Below are positions 9,771 through 20,670 of a stretch of 64,000 nt of DNA, in pieces. The notes below the pieces were generated by a model, which did not search any database, had not been told where the DNA came from, and saw only the letters and a list, made by a program, of their open reading frames with translations. This stretch comes from Chlorokybus atmophyticus (lineage: Eukaryota > Streptophyta > Chlorokybophyceae > Chlorokybales > Chlorokybaceae), in the NCBI GenBank assembly GCA_009103225.1, contig RHPI01002069.1, forward strand, positions 1,977,601 through 2,041,600, read 5' to 3'. The stretch's first letter is position 1. Each line of letters opens with the position of its first letter. Made by a program: the position numbers and the translations under genes.

Positions 9771-9797
9771 CTACGGTAGTAAAAGTCGCTGCCGTAG
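9771..9797 (-). repeat. Hairpin related to 1139-1163, next to a tRNA-box-A-like word
   Basis: Arms CTACGGTAG / CTGCCGTAG (one mismatch) surround the core. On the minus strand it reads AGCGACTTTTACTACC, nearly identical to the core of the hairpin at 1139-1163. Immediately following on the same strand is TAGCCTAGTGGTAAGACG, which fits an RNA polymerase III box A. No good box B (GGTTCGANNCC) was found at normal distance, so this is not a tRNA; a tRNA-derived SINE fragment is possible. Confidence 0.35.
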
Positions 9798-10363
9798 GGG
9801 GAGCCACACATGCCTCATATATGTCCTATACCATATATGCTACACACTCAGAGTAGATGCGCACAATGGACACTGATATGTGTGCGCGGGATATGTAGTG
9901 ATCTGATAACAACTTTGCATTAGATTATGCAGCGTCTTTGCACCCTGGTTGAGCCATGCAAAACATACCCTCAACGTTCTTTTGTACACTTGGTCTCGTA
10001 CATCATTTGCACAGCGACACGCCTCAACACATCTGCGTAAGGAGCATAGCATTCGTCAACGCCATCAGCGAACATTTTGTCAACCATGCCATGACTCTGT
10101 CGAATCCATGCTTGAGCAACTCCGGAGTTAGCTACATGCTAAAGAGGGTGAAACAGTGCAGCTATAAAAATGTGCAGGCACACGTGGACATAGCTATTGT
10201 CCATGGTACTTGATAATATAACCATTTCGTTTTCAAGCAAGCCCAATCTGCGGCATACAAAATCCTGGCAGTGTAGTTCAAGCCGGTCTTCACACTACTA
10301 GTTGATAACCTATTGCAAGCTATAGCAAACAGTTACAAACGGATATGAAGGTGTCATACCCAT

Positions 10364-10368
10364 TACAG
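10364..10368 (-). terminator. TGTAA poly(A)-signal candidate for the radical SAM gene
   Basis: TGTAA on the minus strand, about 47 nt after the stop at 10415. TGTAA replaces AATAAA in green algae. The motif is short and could occur by chance. Confidence 0.3.
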
Positions 10369-10414
10369 TTATCAAAACAACCCACAGTCTTCACTTCTGC
10401 ACCGCTGTCTATCT

Positions 10415-13400
10415 CTATCTGACTGAAGCCGCTTCAACCTCTTGCAGCTGCTCTTGCTGCTCTTGTTTGTTGTTCCTTCGGTAGCGCAATGCGTGCATTT
10501 CTTGGTTGAACCGGCGTTCAAGGGCCTCGAACCCCTCCTCCTCAAGAAGCTTCTTCATGCGAGCATAGTTCGACGGCGGCTTTGAGAGGGGCCGCAGTAC
10601 CAGCTTGCTTCTGTGCACGTGAAGCGCCTCAAACTCCCTGCCAGCCACCTGACAGATGCAAACGTGATTAATACACTCACCCATCACACTATCACAAGCC
10701 ACTCCCAAGTGCAGTAGCAACATATTACTTTTGTAAGCAGCTGCAGCATGTCAGCCGGTCGCAGAGTGGTCCCGTCTGATGCGCAGCGGCCAACATAGCG
10801 AAGAACCACGGATCCAGCAGGCAGCTTTATGTGATCGGCCACTGGCGTGGCTTGCGTGCTGCAGAGCTCCAGTTCCAAAAGTGATGCACGCATGTCCATG
10901 GTCTGTTTATAAAGCAAAGAGCTAAGTGTAGTGCTTATACTGCACGTGCAACAGTCAAAGCTCTCATACAGCACCTTCTTTGCATCCGACTTGGTGGGCT
11001 TTGGTACAACCACGCTGTTGCGAGCTAGCAGATCCGCTATCCACTTGGCGTAGTCAGCGTCTGTGGGCTGTGGCGCAGAGTTGTGTTGCTCATTTTCATC
11101 TTCGTGGCCACCATGTGCAGAGCTTGAAGATTGTTCAACAGCCATGTAAAACTCTGATGCCTCCAGCAACTGCAACAGACGGACATGTCTACAAATGGCA
11201 TGACACATGATATGTACAGTCAGGAGACCACACAGCCTTTCATTCTCACCGTTGGCAGCGTCTCTGTGTACCTGCCGTCCGCGCGCTTAACAGGGATTTC
11301 CTCCACACTGTGAATTGGCATGTCTACTGGCAACTGCCAAGAAAGTCATGCACGAGGTGTGAGCGGTTACACTGCATGTGCACCTCATCCGATATGCATA
11401 CGGAAACTGTGCAAGGAAGCTGCGTACTTGTTCAGTGAGCTCTGCGCAAAAGTTGCTGAGGTTCTGCGCCTCAGTGAACTCGATGTCCACAAGCTGCAAA
11501 GGACAGCCGCTAATGGTCATTGTCAATAAACATTGTGTTGGAACAGAAAAATACCCGAACGCCCTTTACCTCGCAAGAGGAGGTGTGGCCTAGGGAGAGG
11601 GCCGTAGCAATGGACATGCGGGGCCGCGAGGTAAAACCGCCGTCAAAGCTGACGGGAAGGGCGGCGCGCCGGAGCGCGCGGTCCAGCAAGCGCAGCACGT
11701 CTAAGTGGCCAACGTACACCATCGAGCCCTTCTTCCCGAATGCCACGCGCACGCGCTGCACCCGGGCCCTGCGCTGCTCTGGATCGTAATGGCCGTCAAA
11801 GACTGGAATCTCTGGCACCTCCGCCACAACTGTTGCGACAGCGCACGCTCAACAACGTGTTCATGACTGTTTACTGCAGGCACTGCGCGTTGATGTCTGT
11901 TGAGCGACACACTGTGATGCCAGTGCATGCCACCACATCCGCAGGTGCGAGGTAACGGACAAGACTGATATGCACGTGTGCGTGAGTCTGACTGAATTCA
12001 CCTCTTTAGTCACACCCATGCAGAGGTGAAACAAATGTGACTTGCACATGTGTGACTATCATCAGTGATCAAGCAGTTCGCTTGTGGAAGTTGTAGAACT
12101 TGCTCACAACTATCAACAAAACGACAACCATGCTTGCGCAGTAGCCATACCGTTATCTCCAAAGTCGTCCCCGCAGACGCCGCATTTGGAGCACAGGCCG
12201 CTGTGGGAGCAGTCGGGTACGGTGGCGGCCTCGAGGGCACGCTGGAGATCTGTCTTGAGCCAGGTCTTGCTGACGCCGCTGTCGATGACGTCCCAGGGCA
12301 GGGGCGCGTCCAGCCGCGCGTCCGCAAGCGCGCCCCGGTCCAGCCTACCCTTACCGCCCCCGCCCTGACCCCTGTAGCTTGCGTCCCCGAGCTTCTCCAT
12401 CACGTTCCACTCACCAATCTCAACCTGTCGTGGTTGTGTGCAGTTTGGTGTGCGTTGTGATTGTGCTTGTGGCACTGTTGCGAGAGTTGATGCTTTGCAT
12501 GGCCTCACCTGGCGGTACTTCCAGCCCAAGCCTGCTTCTTCTATGGCAGTGCCCCATGCTTGGAAAGCTTGCTCGGCACTTGACCACCTACAAAAGAACA
12601 ACAATTGCATATGGACAATATGCCATTGTCGCACATGCGCCATCCCATGTGCACACAAGCGAGCAGGCGTGATCGGTCTTGATACCATCCATCATTTGTG
12701 GCGCCAAGCTCCCAAGCTCGTCGCATCACCCGTCCTAGGCTGCGGTCCCCACGCCCGATAAAATCTGTAGGAAGAAGTGCCACAAACTTGCATTGCAACA
12801 TAATGCATGAACTCAAGACAGTCAAAGCCTTGTTCATCACACCAACAACACCCTACCTTCCATGGCTGATATCTGTATTTTTGTATAGTTGATCTTGACA
12901 TCACGCATCCCTCTGAATGCGGTCTTCAGCATCTGCTGCTTTCGCCTGAACTCCTCTGTTGACACTGTATGCCTGTCATGTCACTATCTGATGTCATGCG
13001 TACACAGCAAGCTTATACCACCACCACTAGCACAGGATGTTACCATTGGAATGGCGTGTGCGGCTTCGGCGTAAAGTTGCTGATTGTCAGATGCACCGCA
13101 AGCCTTTTGAATCCGCGTCGGCATGCACTTTGCAGCCACTGTTGAAGAAAAACGTTATCACATAACAAAAAAGATGTGAATGCTTGTTGATCCTGAAGCA
13201 ACACTTGGCGAACAGCAGCCATACCTGCACTGTATCTACGATACCCATGATGTCCTCATCCGTCTCACCAGGGAGACCAATCATAAAGTAGAGCTTGACC
13301 TGACATTTGACGCACAACATGAAGGCAAGCAAACTTGGTATGACGAATTCGTTTACGCACCTGTCGCCAGCCAAGATCCCATGCAGTCTTGACACCGCGC

Positions 13401-16400
13401 ATCAACTCCTCATTGGTTAGCCCCTGCGGTGTACTGTTAGATAAGTGCAAGCCTCCAAACGAAGGTTGATATCAGATTGTTGTATTGTGAATGAGCCACA
13501 GCTAGCTTGCAACCTTGTTGATGATGTCGCGCAATCGCTGAGTGCCAGCCTCAGGTGCAAAGGTCAGGGAGCCCTGTTGTCAAGAATGATGACAGAGAAG
13601 CCAACATTAGCATCGGTCTTGATCAACGCACACATGTTGGTTAGGATAACGTAACTCGCAGACCTTACTGTTGCCTCCCACTATGTTGGCAATGTTCTCG
13701 TCAAAGCGGTCAACGCGCTGACTGGGCAATGCGAGCGAGATGTTCTCATTCTTGAGACGGTTCTTGATCTGCACACAGAGCATTGACTACAAGCACAACA
13801 TGACTTTGCAACACTTTTAGTAACACAAGTTACCTCAAGTCCCACGGCAGGCAAAGCAAGGTAATCAGAACAGCTGAGGGACAGCAGCGTGAACTCATCA
13901 TAGCCTGTTTTCCTGGCAAACACGCGTAACTTGTCAAAGACAGTCAACACCACATCATCAACATATTCAATACGTCAGCTTCACCCATTGACCTCATGCC
14001 TTCTTCCACCGCTTGCACAACAGCATCTGGATCCACATCGCGTGCTGGGCGAGTCAACATGCCAGCTGCAGCAACCAACACCAGTTCAATTGTCAAGAAG
14101 AAACACATGATTGCAGAGCCCACTTGCCAAACTGCATTTGCTTTCTTACGCTGGCAGAAACGGCAGCCTCGAGTGCAACCGCGCCGGATCTCAACCACCA
14201 ACCTGTCATGCACTGCGAGTTGGAACCGTATGTGAGCTCGTGCGACATATCAGAGTGTCAACAAACTTAAGCTGCACAGAGTACTACCTGTCTCTACAAA
14301 GGGCACGAGGCCGATCTGCTTCATCGGGTCGGGCTGCACACAACCAGCTTGCATGAAGTCAATGGGAGACCATAGTAAGCAAAGAATGGCAAGAATGCTG
14401 CACGGTGTAACACTTACTGCCGACACTCTGCGTATCACACGCTCGGGTACACCTTCCCGAACAGGGAATACAGCACCCCCCCACCTACACAAGAACCATC
14501 ATCAGCGTCATCAGGGGCATGACCCACCATGCGGCAATGCGTGCGCAGTAGCATGAGTAACATACCCGGCAGGGGCTTCATAGAACTGGGGCACGTACAC
14601 GCCCTTGACTGTTGTCGCTAATCGGTAAAGAGTTTCAATGCGCGAAAGCCCCTTTGCTTTGCAGCCTTTCAAGCACTGACCGATCTCAGGCAGAGCATCC
14701 TGGTTGTAACAGACATTGAATTCTGCTCAACATCTATTGGGAGTAGCAAGTATTAAGCGGGTAACACCTCTCACCTCCCCGTCACCGATAGCAAAAAAGT
14801 CAAAGAAATCAGAGAAGGGCTCCGGGTTGGAGGTCGCAGTTGGTCCCCCTGCAATACGGTTTTGTGTATACTATCATCAGTAGTGTAGTCATCTTGATGC
14901 AATCTCCTCACTGCATGCGGTAGTTCATGGCCTTGAAATAAAAACTACTCTCATCAGCAACTCAATGCGCATGAACCCTCTTCTCTCTCTAGATTGCATA
15001 TGAACCAACACACTGCCTTGTACCTGCAAACACAAATGGTAGGTGGCTTTTGCTGATGCTGGGATTTGCGAACCCTTGCGTGTCTGCTTGGTTTCTCTCC
15101 TGCCATGTCAACGGGATGCCAGACAGGGACAACATTTCCAGCACGTTGGTGCCGCCAAGCTCGTAACTGAAAGGCGCGATGAAGAAACCGCAGTTGGCAG
15201 CTTGCAATGGTTCATGTAAAGCAAGCGTCTCTCACCTCAAACTAAAGCCAAGAGCGTCAAAGTTTTTAAGTGAGCGCTTTGACTCCACAGCAAACAAAGG
15301 CTGGTACATGGCACAGTTCAGCGCATAAGACAGCAAGCTCCCGCGCATACATGAGCCCACTTTGCAACATCATTAACGCAAAACAACTGACCCTGTTGTG
15401 GCGTTTCAATGCTGCGACCATGTCGTCAGCTGGCATGTAGCTTCGATCGCAGAGCAAGCCTTCCTCTTCATTCAAAACCTATCAGATATGAAAGCCCTGC
15501 TTGATAGTGACAGCAGAGACCAACCATTGTTCGAGTTGATGATGAGCACATGTGCGCACTTACTGTGTACAGAACTATGTGGCCCAAGTTGCTGGCACCA
15601 ACTTCGTACACTTCAGGGTAAGTCAAACAGAACCTCACTGAGGCAGAGTCCCACGGCTTGTGAATGGCGCCGAGCTCGTTGCCTAGATAGCGCGCTGGCT
15701 TCATGAGCCTGTGTCGCAAGTGCAATGGGCATCAACACTCCTTTCACAGCATGTGCATGATGTCATGCATTACAGACAAGTGCTACATCAGCCATCACAA
15801 GCCTGACACGTGCAATGCGCCCAATGCATGTATTGACTGTGAGCAGACGCTTCCTCGTGTGCCATGCATTGTGATGCGCTCAGTTCTGCGTGAAGTATTG
15901 TAAATGGTAAGCGCAGAGTATGTACAGGCTGCGTGACATACGCACATCGCATCCATCCAACCCACAAGGGTGACTGTGATTATTTGAATGTGACTTGCAA
16001 TGTAGGACATTAGCATCATTAGCAACAAGCATCACGCGTGCTGGCCTGCGGCTGAGTCCGGTGACCTGGTTGCAGGAATGCAAGTATATAAACAAACACA
16101 ATCGTCACGACGGAGACATGCAAGAACCTTGCGTGCAAACAAATTCTTCTTTCATGCAGAATGACAGCACATTGGTGTGCAACACAATGCAGTGTTGCAG
16201 TACATTTACGTAAGTAGGAGCTGCCCATCAACAAACTCACTTGACCCATTCCTTCTTTGGAATGCCCGCTGGCAGGTCATCATCCAGCACAAGCTGATGC
16301 TTCAACCCCTCCAAGCCAGCTGGCTCAACTGCCAGGGCAGCGTTTGTTGGCCAGCAGCTCCGCCGCCTCCTTCCATTAACTCTCCCTCTGCGGAGGCGCA

Positions 16401-16521
16401 GCTCCTGCTGCTCGGCCCTTCGGCCAGCTGCACAGCCGTGGCAACACGTCACTGCAGAAGCGAGAGCTGAGACACCAGGCCCGAGACATACCGGCAGCAC
16501 CGCCGCCGCCGCCGCCATCAT
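10415..16521 (-). CDS. Radical SAM protein (TIGR03960 type) fused to DUF2344, probable organellar targeting
   Basis: Twenty-seven exons join in phase to 1,071 aa. Bounds: 16521-16241, 15708-15564, 15478-15392, 15300-15236, 15166-15024, 14848-14775, 14699-14566, 14484-14418, 14333-14288, 14212-14150, 14065-13985, 13904-13834, 13768-13664, 13573-13514, 13423-13361, 13299-13225, 13138-13044, 12972-12857, 12764-12686, 12587-12509, 12424-12151, 11829-11570, 11493-11428, 11333-11250, 11169-10975, 10902-10729, 10648-10415. The N-terminus (MMAAAAAVLPV, then Arg-rich) resembles a transit peptide. A B12-binding-like domain follows (YPEVYEVGASNLG, YELGGTNVLEMLSLSGIPL), then the radical SAM core with CxxxCxxC in RRGCTRGCRFCQ, FAPEAGTQRLRDIINK and YFMIGLPGET. 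Next come LPWDVIDSGVSK and a Cys cluster (PDCSHSGLCSKCGVC), then DUF2344 (VGHLDVLRLLDRALRRA). In many bacteria these two parts are adjacent or fused. The substrate is unknown. The first exon may hide an intron at CCG|GTATGT. Confidence 0.88.
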
Positions 16522-17457
16522 GCTGGTACACTGGCGTAAGCTACTGCACTGACAGACCCCACCAGAAATCGGAGCTGCTGAGACTTGACTCTCATCCTGA
16601 GAGCCAAGACTTGGGCTCGAGTTCAAGGGCGAACGTGAACGTGTATGCAGTTGCACAAGTGACTTACAGACTGAAAGTTGCAATGAAAGAGAAGAGACCG
16701 TTGCTGTGACTGCAATTGATGGTTCACCATGCCCTCCTGGGAACGCATGTTACAGCTGTTGGGGTGCTGTGAACGTAGCTTATGCTGTTGTTATCGCTAG
16801 CAGCTTGTCGTGTAGACTTGTGCGGTGTCAGGAAAACTCGGTTATCAGCCAATGAATGGCTGCCTGCGCATACGCATACGCATGGCACACGCGCATGCGC
16901 GCAAACACAAGTGTGTGTTGTTGGGCACAGATGCACGCAGATGTGCCCAAGACACACATGTGCGTTTTGTGCCTATAGGTACGCAGTCTTGCACTCACAT
17001 TCAGGGCGCAGCACAGAGCACTAACCAATGGCAAGCATGCGTGACATGGTACTTACACGACTGCAGCTTAATGCATGACAGAATGTGCTGCTTGCAATGC
17101 CAACAATGGATGCTGTCCCACCGCTGTCGCAAACATGTGCCCGCACAGATGCATGCCTGTGCAACCACTGGGAAAGGTGACGTGTACATATCAATGTTGT
17201 CACATACTGCAGCCTCAAAGCACACAATGTAACCCATGTGTACGTATAGTTTCGTGACCATGCAAATGGCAACGCACAACAGCAAATGCTGCCACCACAA
17301 AGCCTGCAAGTCCAGCACCAGGCTGCTCATGTGTGACAGCTCAGAGTCGAGTCGTACACAACATCTTTGTTGCAAAAAAATGGCTGTGCATTACACAGCA
17401 TGCTACAACAGTTATCAAAGCCACAGTATTCTAACAGTCAATGTGTTTGATCAAGGC
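16522..17457. other. Intergenic region
   Basis: No gene recognised. It contains short purine-pyrimidine alternations (GCATACGCATACGCATGG and CACGCGCATGCGCGC near 16870-16910). It should include the radical SAM promoter on the left and the phosphomannomutase 3' UTR on the right. Confidence 0.4.
17391..17395 (-). terminator. TGTAA poly(A)-signal candidate for phosphomannomutase
   Basis: TGTAA on the minus strand, about 62 nt past the stop at 17458, at the spacing expected for green-algal polyadenylation. Confidence 0.35.
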
Positions 17458-19158
17458 TTACGAGAGAAACAACTCCTCGCATTGCTTTCTTGTATCGTTC
17501 GGGCTGGTGACCGTATGCCCAACTGTTCTCTCGCTTTCAAAGATCTCATAGTCATTACCACCCTGTGCGAAACCGCAGGTTCAACCATAATGAGTTGTAT
17601 ACACCAAGTTCATCTCACAGAGACCAACCAAGAAAGTGTACCTTGTATGTCTTGTCACCAAAGAAATGGATCTCCTTGAAGTCATCAAGGTACCGCAGGC
17701 AGAAGGTTTTGTCCCAACCAGAGGGGAATACCTGGTGGTGCGCAATGCTTGTGTCACGCTTCATGAGGCAACGCATGGCAGAAAAATTGGCCTTAAAGTA
17801 TAGACTGACAAACTCACATCAAAGCTGATCTGCCCTCCAATTGAGTACGTCAAGTTGAGGTGCGCAAACTTCTCTTGAAGGACCTTGACCATGGCTGACC
17901 TCACATTGTGCACCTGTGGAGTCAAATGTAAACAAGGCGCTCATGCGGCGTGTCATATGCAGTTAACATGAGCAACACGAGCGTGGGTTGATGTACTTCG
18001 CACTGCATCCAGAACATACAGTGTGAGTTCTGACCTTGTCGTACTGCTCAAACTCATCTCGTTCTATCTGACTGCAGTTCCTTCCAATGGGCGACACGTT
18101 AAGCATGCCCATGCGGAACTCAATGAATGTGCCACTGCACACGGAACCCCACGTCATCGCATTGTAGCGTGTTGTTTGTACAATGCAATCAACCCCATAA
18201 GGGCAAGGCCACATGGTATGTGCCACGATGCACTCGACAATTGTTATTGAAGTACCTACCGTTTGATTGGGATGTCCATGTCCGCAATGTAGTGCAACAC
18301 GAAGTTGATAAGAGACTGCAAAGTACAGAAGCTGATGGATGCTGAGCAGGTTCGTGTTGCTTAGCCCAATCACTCAAGCTGCCTCATGGAGCATAAAAAG
18401 TTGCAACCACTCACCTTCAAGTTGTCCTCACCCATGTGGGTTCTGATGTCCTGCATGCAATCAGTCAGTGTAAAAAAAGAATATTGAGTTTCCATGGTAG
18501 TCATTGTCAAACCACACTTGTACTGACCGTCTTTTCAATGAGGTGGCCTGCTTTGTGAGCCACAAGACCGTTCTCGGAGAAAACATAGTCAAAGGCTTGG
18601 AGAGCTGCAAGCACAAACGAGCATGTCATGCAACCACCCAGTGTGCAGCACCGTAAACATGACCCAGGACACATTGCCCGCGTGTAGTCCTTACTGTTAG
18701 CACCAAGCTGCTCCGAAATCTTCACCAGATCCGAGCCTCCGACTATGCCTACAGTGACGTGCTGCAGAGAGAAGTAACACTCAACATGTGACAGATCATC
18801 TTCTGCTAGGCCCCAACTATCCAACAATGCAGATGCACTACTAGCTGTCACAGCATATCCAAGCTCAGCGGGACACTCAAAGAGCCTAAATGTCAACGAA
18901 AGTAGCACACCTGGCGCAGCTGTTGCATGAACTCCAGCATTTCGGGAGTGGCAGCCTGCGCAGGCGAGTCACTGGCGTGTGAGCACTTGCAATGTACATG
19001 GTTACCATATGTCTCAGGAATGTTGAGCAGGCAGAAGCATAGTAGCTTGTCGCACATAGCATGCTACCACCGACTTCAATGCAACACCGTACATTGCGAG
19101 GCTTGGTTAACGTGCCATCCACGTCGAACAGCGCAATGACACCCTCCTTCTTGCCCAT
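17458..19158 (-). CDS. PMM: Phosphomannomutase
   Basis: Converts mannose-6-phosphate to mannose-1-phosphate for GDP-mannose, and so feeds glycosylation and, in plants, ascorbate. It is a cytosolic HAD-superfamily enzyme. Ten exons: 19158-19093, 18955-18911, about 18762-18695, 18605-18530, 18453-18418, 18320-18259, 18142-18035, 17914-17820, 17730-17645, and the last ending at 17458. Landmarks in order: the nucleophile motif [10 protein letters not shown] near residue 10 (first Asp forms the phospho-enzyme), [39 protein letters not shown], the substrate cap segment [39 protein letters not shown], and [20 protein letters not shown] at the C-terminus. Length fits the family (about 250 aa). The N-terminus [16 protein letters not shown] resembles plant enzymes. 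No missing key residue was seen. Confidence 0.95.
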
Positions 19159-20461
19159 CTCGACGATATTGAAGGCTCTCTTTTCCGAGGCTGCTGTCCA
19201 CCTCCGCCACCACCGCCGCTGCCACCCTCCTCACCGACGCGTGCGCTTGCGACAGCTGGCAAAGCTGACCACTGCGCACGTACTTATTCCTCTGCTCACG
19301 CTTCAGCACAGATATCTTTTGCGACGGACATCCAGTCGGGAATAGGTAGATCGAGCATCATGCCCGCTGGCTCTTGCCGATGTCTGGGACGCGATTGCGA
19401 TATCGGAGACACCTCGCGTGCATGTCTGAAATGACATTCCAGAAACCGACGAAAGCTAGAAAATCAATTTGTTTCCTGGAGAAAATGCTTGAGGCTGTGC
19501 TTACAGCTGAGCTGAGCGTGGAGCTGACAGGCAGCCTGAGCGATCATACTTCAGCTTGCAGCTGAGTTTGTAGCTGAGGCTTTACCTGAGATTGTAGGTA
19601 GTCTGCAAGCTGGGTTGCAGCTGAGCTCATGCTGAGGCGTGAAAGCTAAGCTTCAAGGTGAGCTGACCTTTCTTCTCTGGGATTGTGCTGGTGGCGAGCG
19701 TGATCGTCAATTGTTGGAAGCTGAGGGAAAGGCGGTTTGCCGGGAGTGATCTCTCGGACAGGGGAACAACTTTAGAGGCAAGGTTGCAACGAGAGGGTGG
19801 CTGCTGGGCAGCGTGCTGGTCGGATTGTGCGAGCTGGTTGCTGTTGAATTGCAGGTGGGTGTGCTTGCTGTTTGGCAAATTTTGCTTGGTCGTTACAAGT
19901 GTGGTGGTGGTGGTAAAGGTTGTGGTGTCGCAGGAACCAATCTGTCTAGCTGAGAGGCTCAGGGATTGTGTTGTTTGCGTTATGCTGCGGTGGTTTGCAA
20001 GAATGTGTTTGCGGTGGCTGATGCTTGATCTGGCATTTGATTGAGCAAGGCAGATGGGTCGCACTTTGCAGTGATCTACAGCCCGGCACGGCGTTTCTTG
20101 AGTTTAAATTGGCGAAAACTTGAAGTCGTCATCATAACACGTGAGGTTAGCGCTGAGCTAAACATGTAGGTTGGCGCTGTTCACACAGTATTTAGTAATA
20201 TCTCATATGGTAACCCCACTTCACACGCCTGACAAGCGGGCAGCCCACAACGGCTGCTTGCACAGCAGAATTTCTGCCATTTCTTATTGTTATTTCAGGT
20301 AACGACTCAGATGTAGCTCCATACCGTGTAGAGGTCGCAGCTCTCCCATTGCACACGTGGTTGAAGTCGTGCCATATGCCTTAGGAGTACGTACTACGTA
20401 GTTTCGGTGCCGACGTCACATTCAAGACTTAAAACTCAAAAGTTTAGCTGCAGCGATAGTC
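19159..20461. other. Intergenic region between divergent PMM and coiled-coil genes
   Basis: No gene recognised. It should contain both divergent promoters. From 19500 to 19640 there are many GAGCTGAG/GCTGAGC-type words, a degenerate GCTGA minisatellite. CCGCCACCACCGCCGCTGCC runs at 19200-19220. Confidence 0.45.
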
Positions 20462-20670
20462 ATGTCTCATCAAGCAGGATACTCAGCATCCGAACCTACA
20501 AATACGCCCCCTGTTCGTGTTGTTGTACACATCCTTGCATGCACTCAGTTGCCTGCATTCACTTGCGTGCACTCGCTGATGTTTGAATCTGCCAGCAGGC
20601 AGCCGAGAACTGCATGGAGCTGGGGTGAACTTCCCGTAGTAGCTTGTATACTACTTGGTTGTCCGCAAGC

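Larger units (their letters stand above)
8463..10414. other. Intergenic region with pyrimidine tract and short repeats
   Basis: No gene recognised. Contents: a CCT/CTT-rich tract at 8485-8600 that is polypurine on the strand of the pseudokinase gene, just upstream of its start; a direct repeat of AAAAGTGGTGGGTACT at about 8739 and 8758; and a hairpin at 9771-9797. The left end should hold the pseudokinase promoter and the right end the radical SAM 3' UTR. Confidence 0.4.

Noticed and set aside
9680-9797. tRNA gene on the minus strand
   Set aside because: A box A match exists, but no acceptor stem, no anticodon arm and no acceptable box B.
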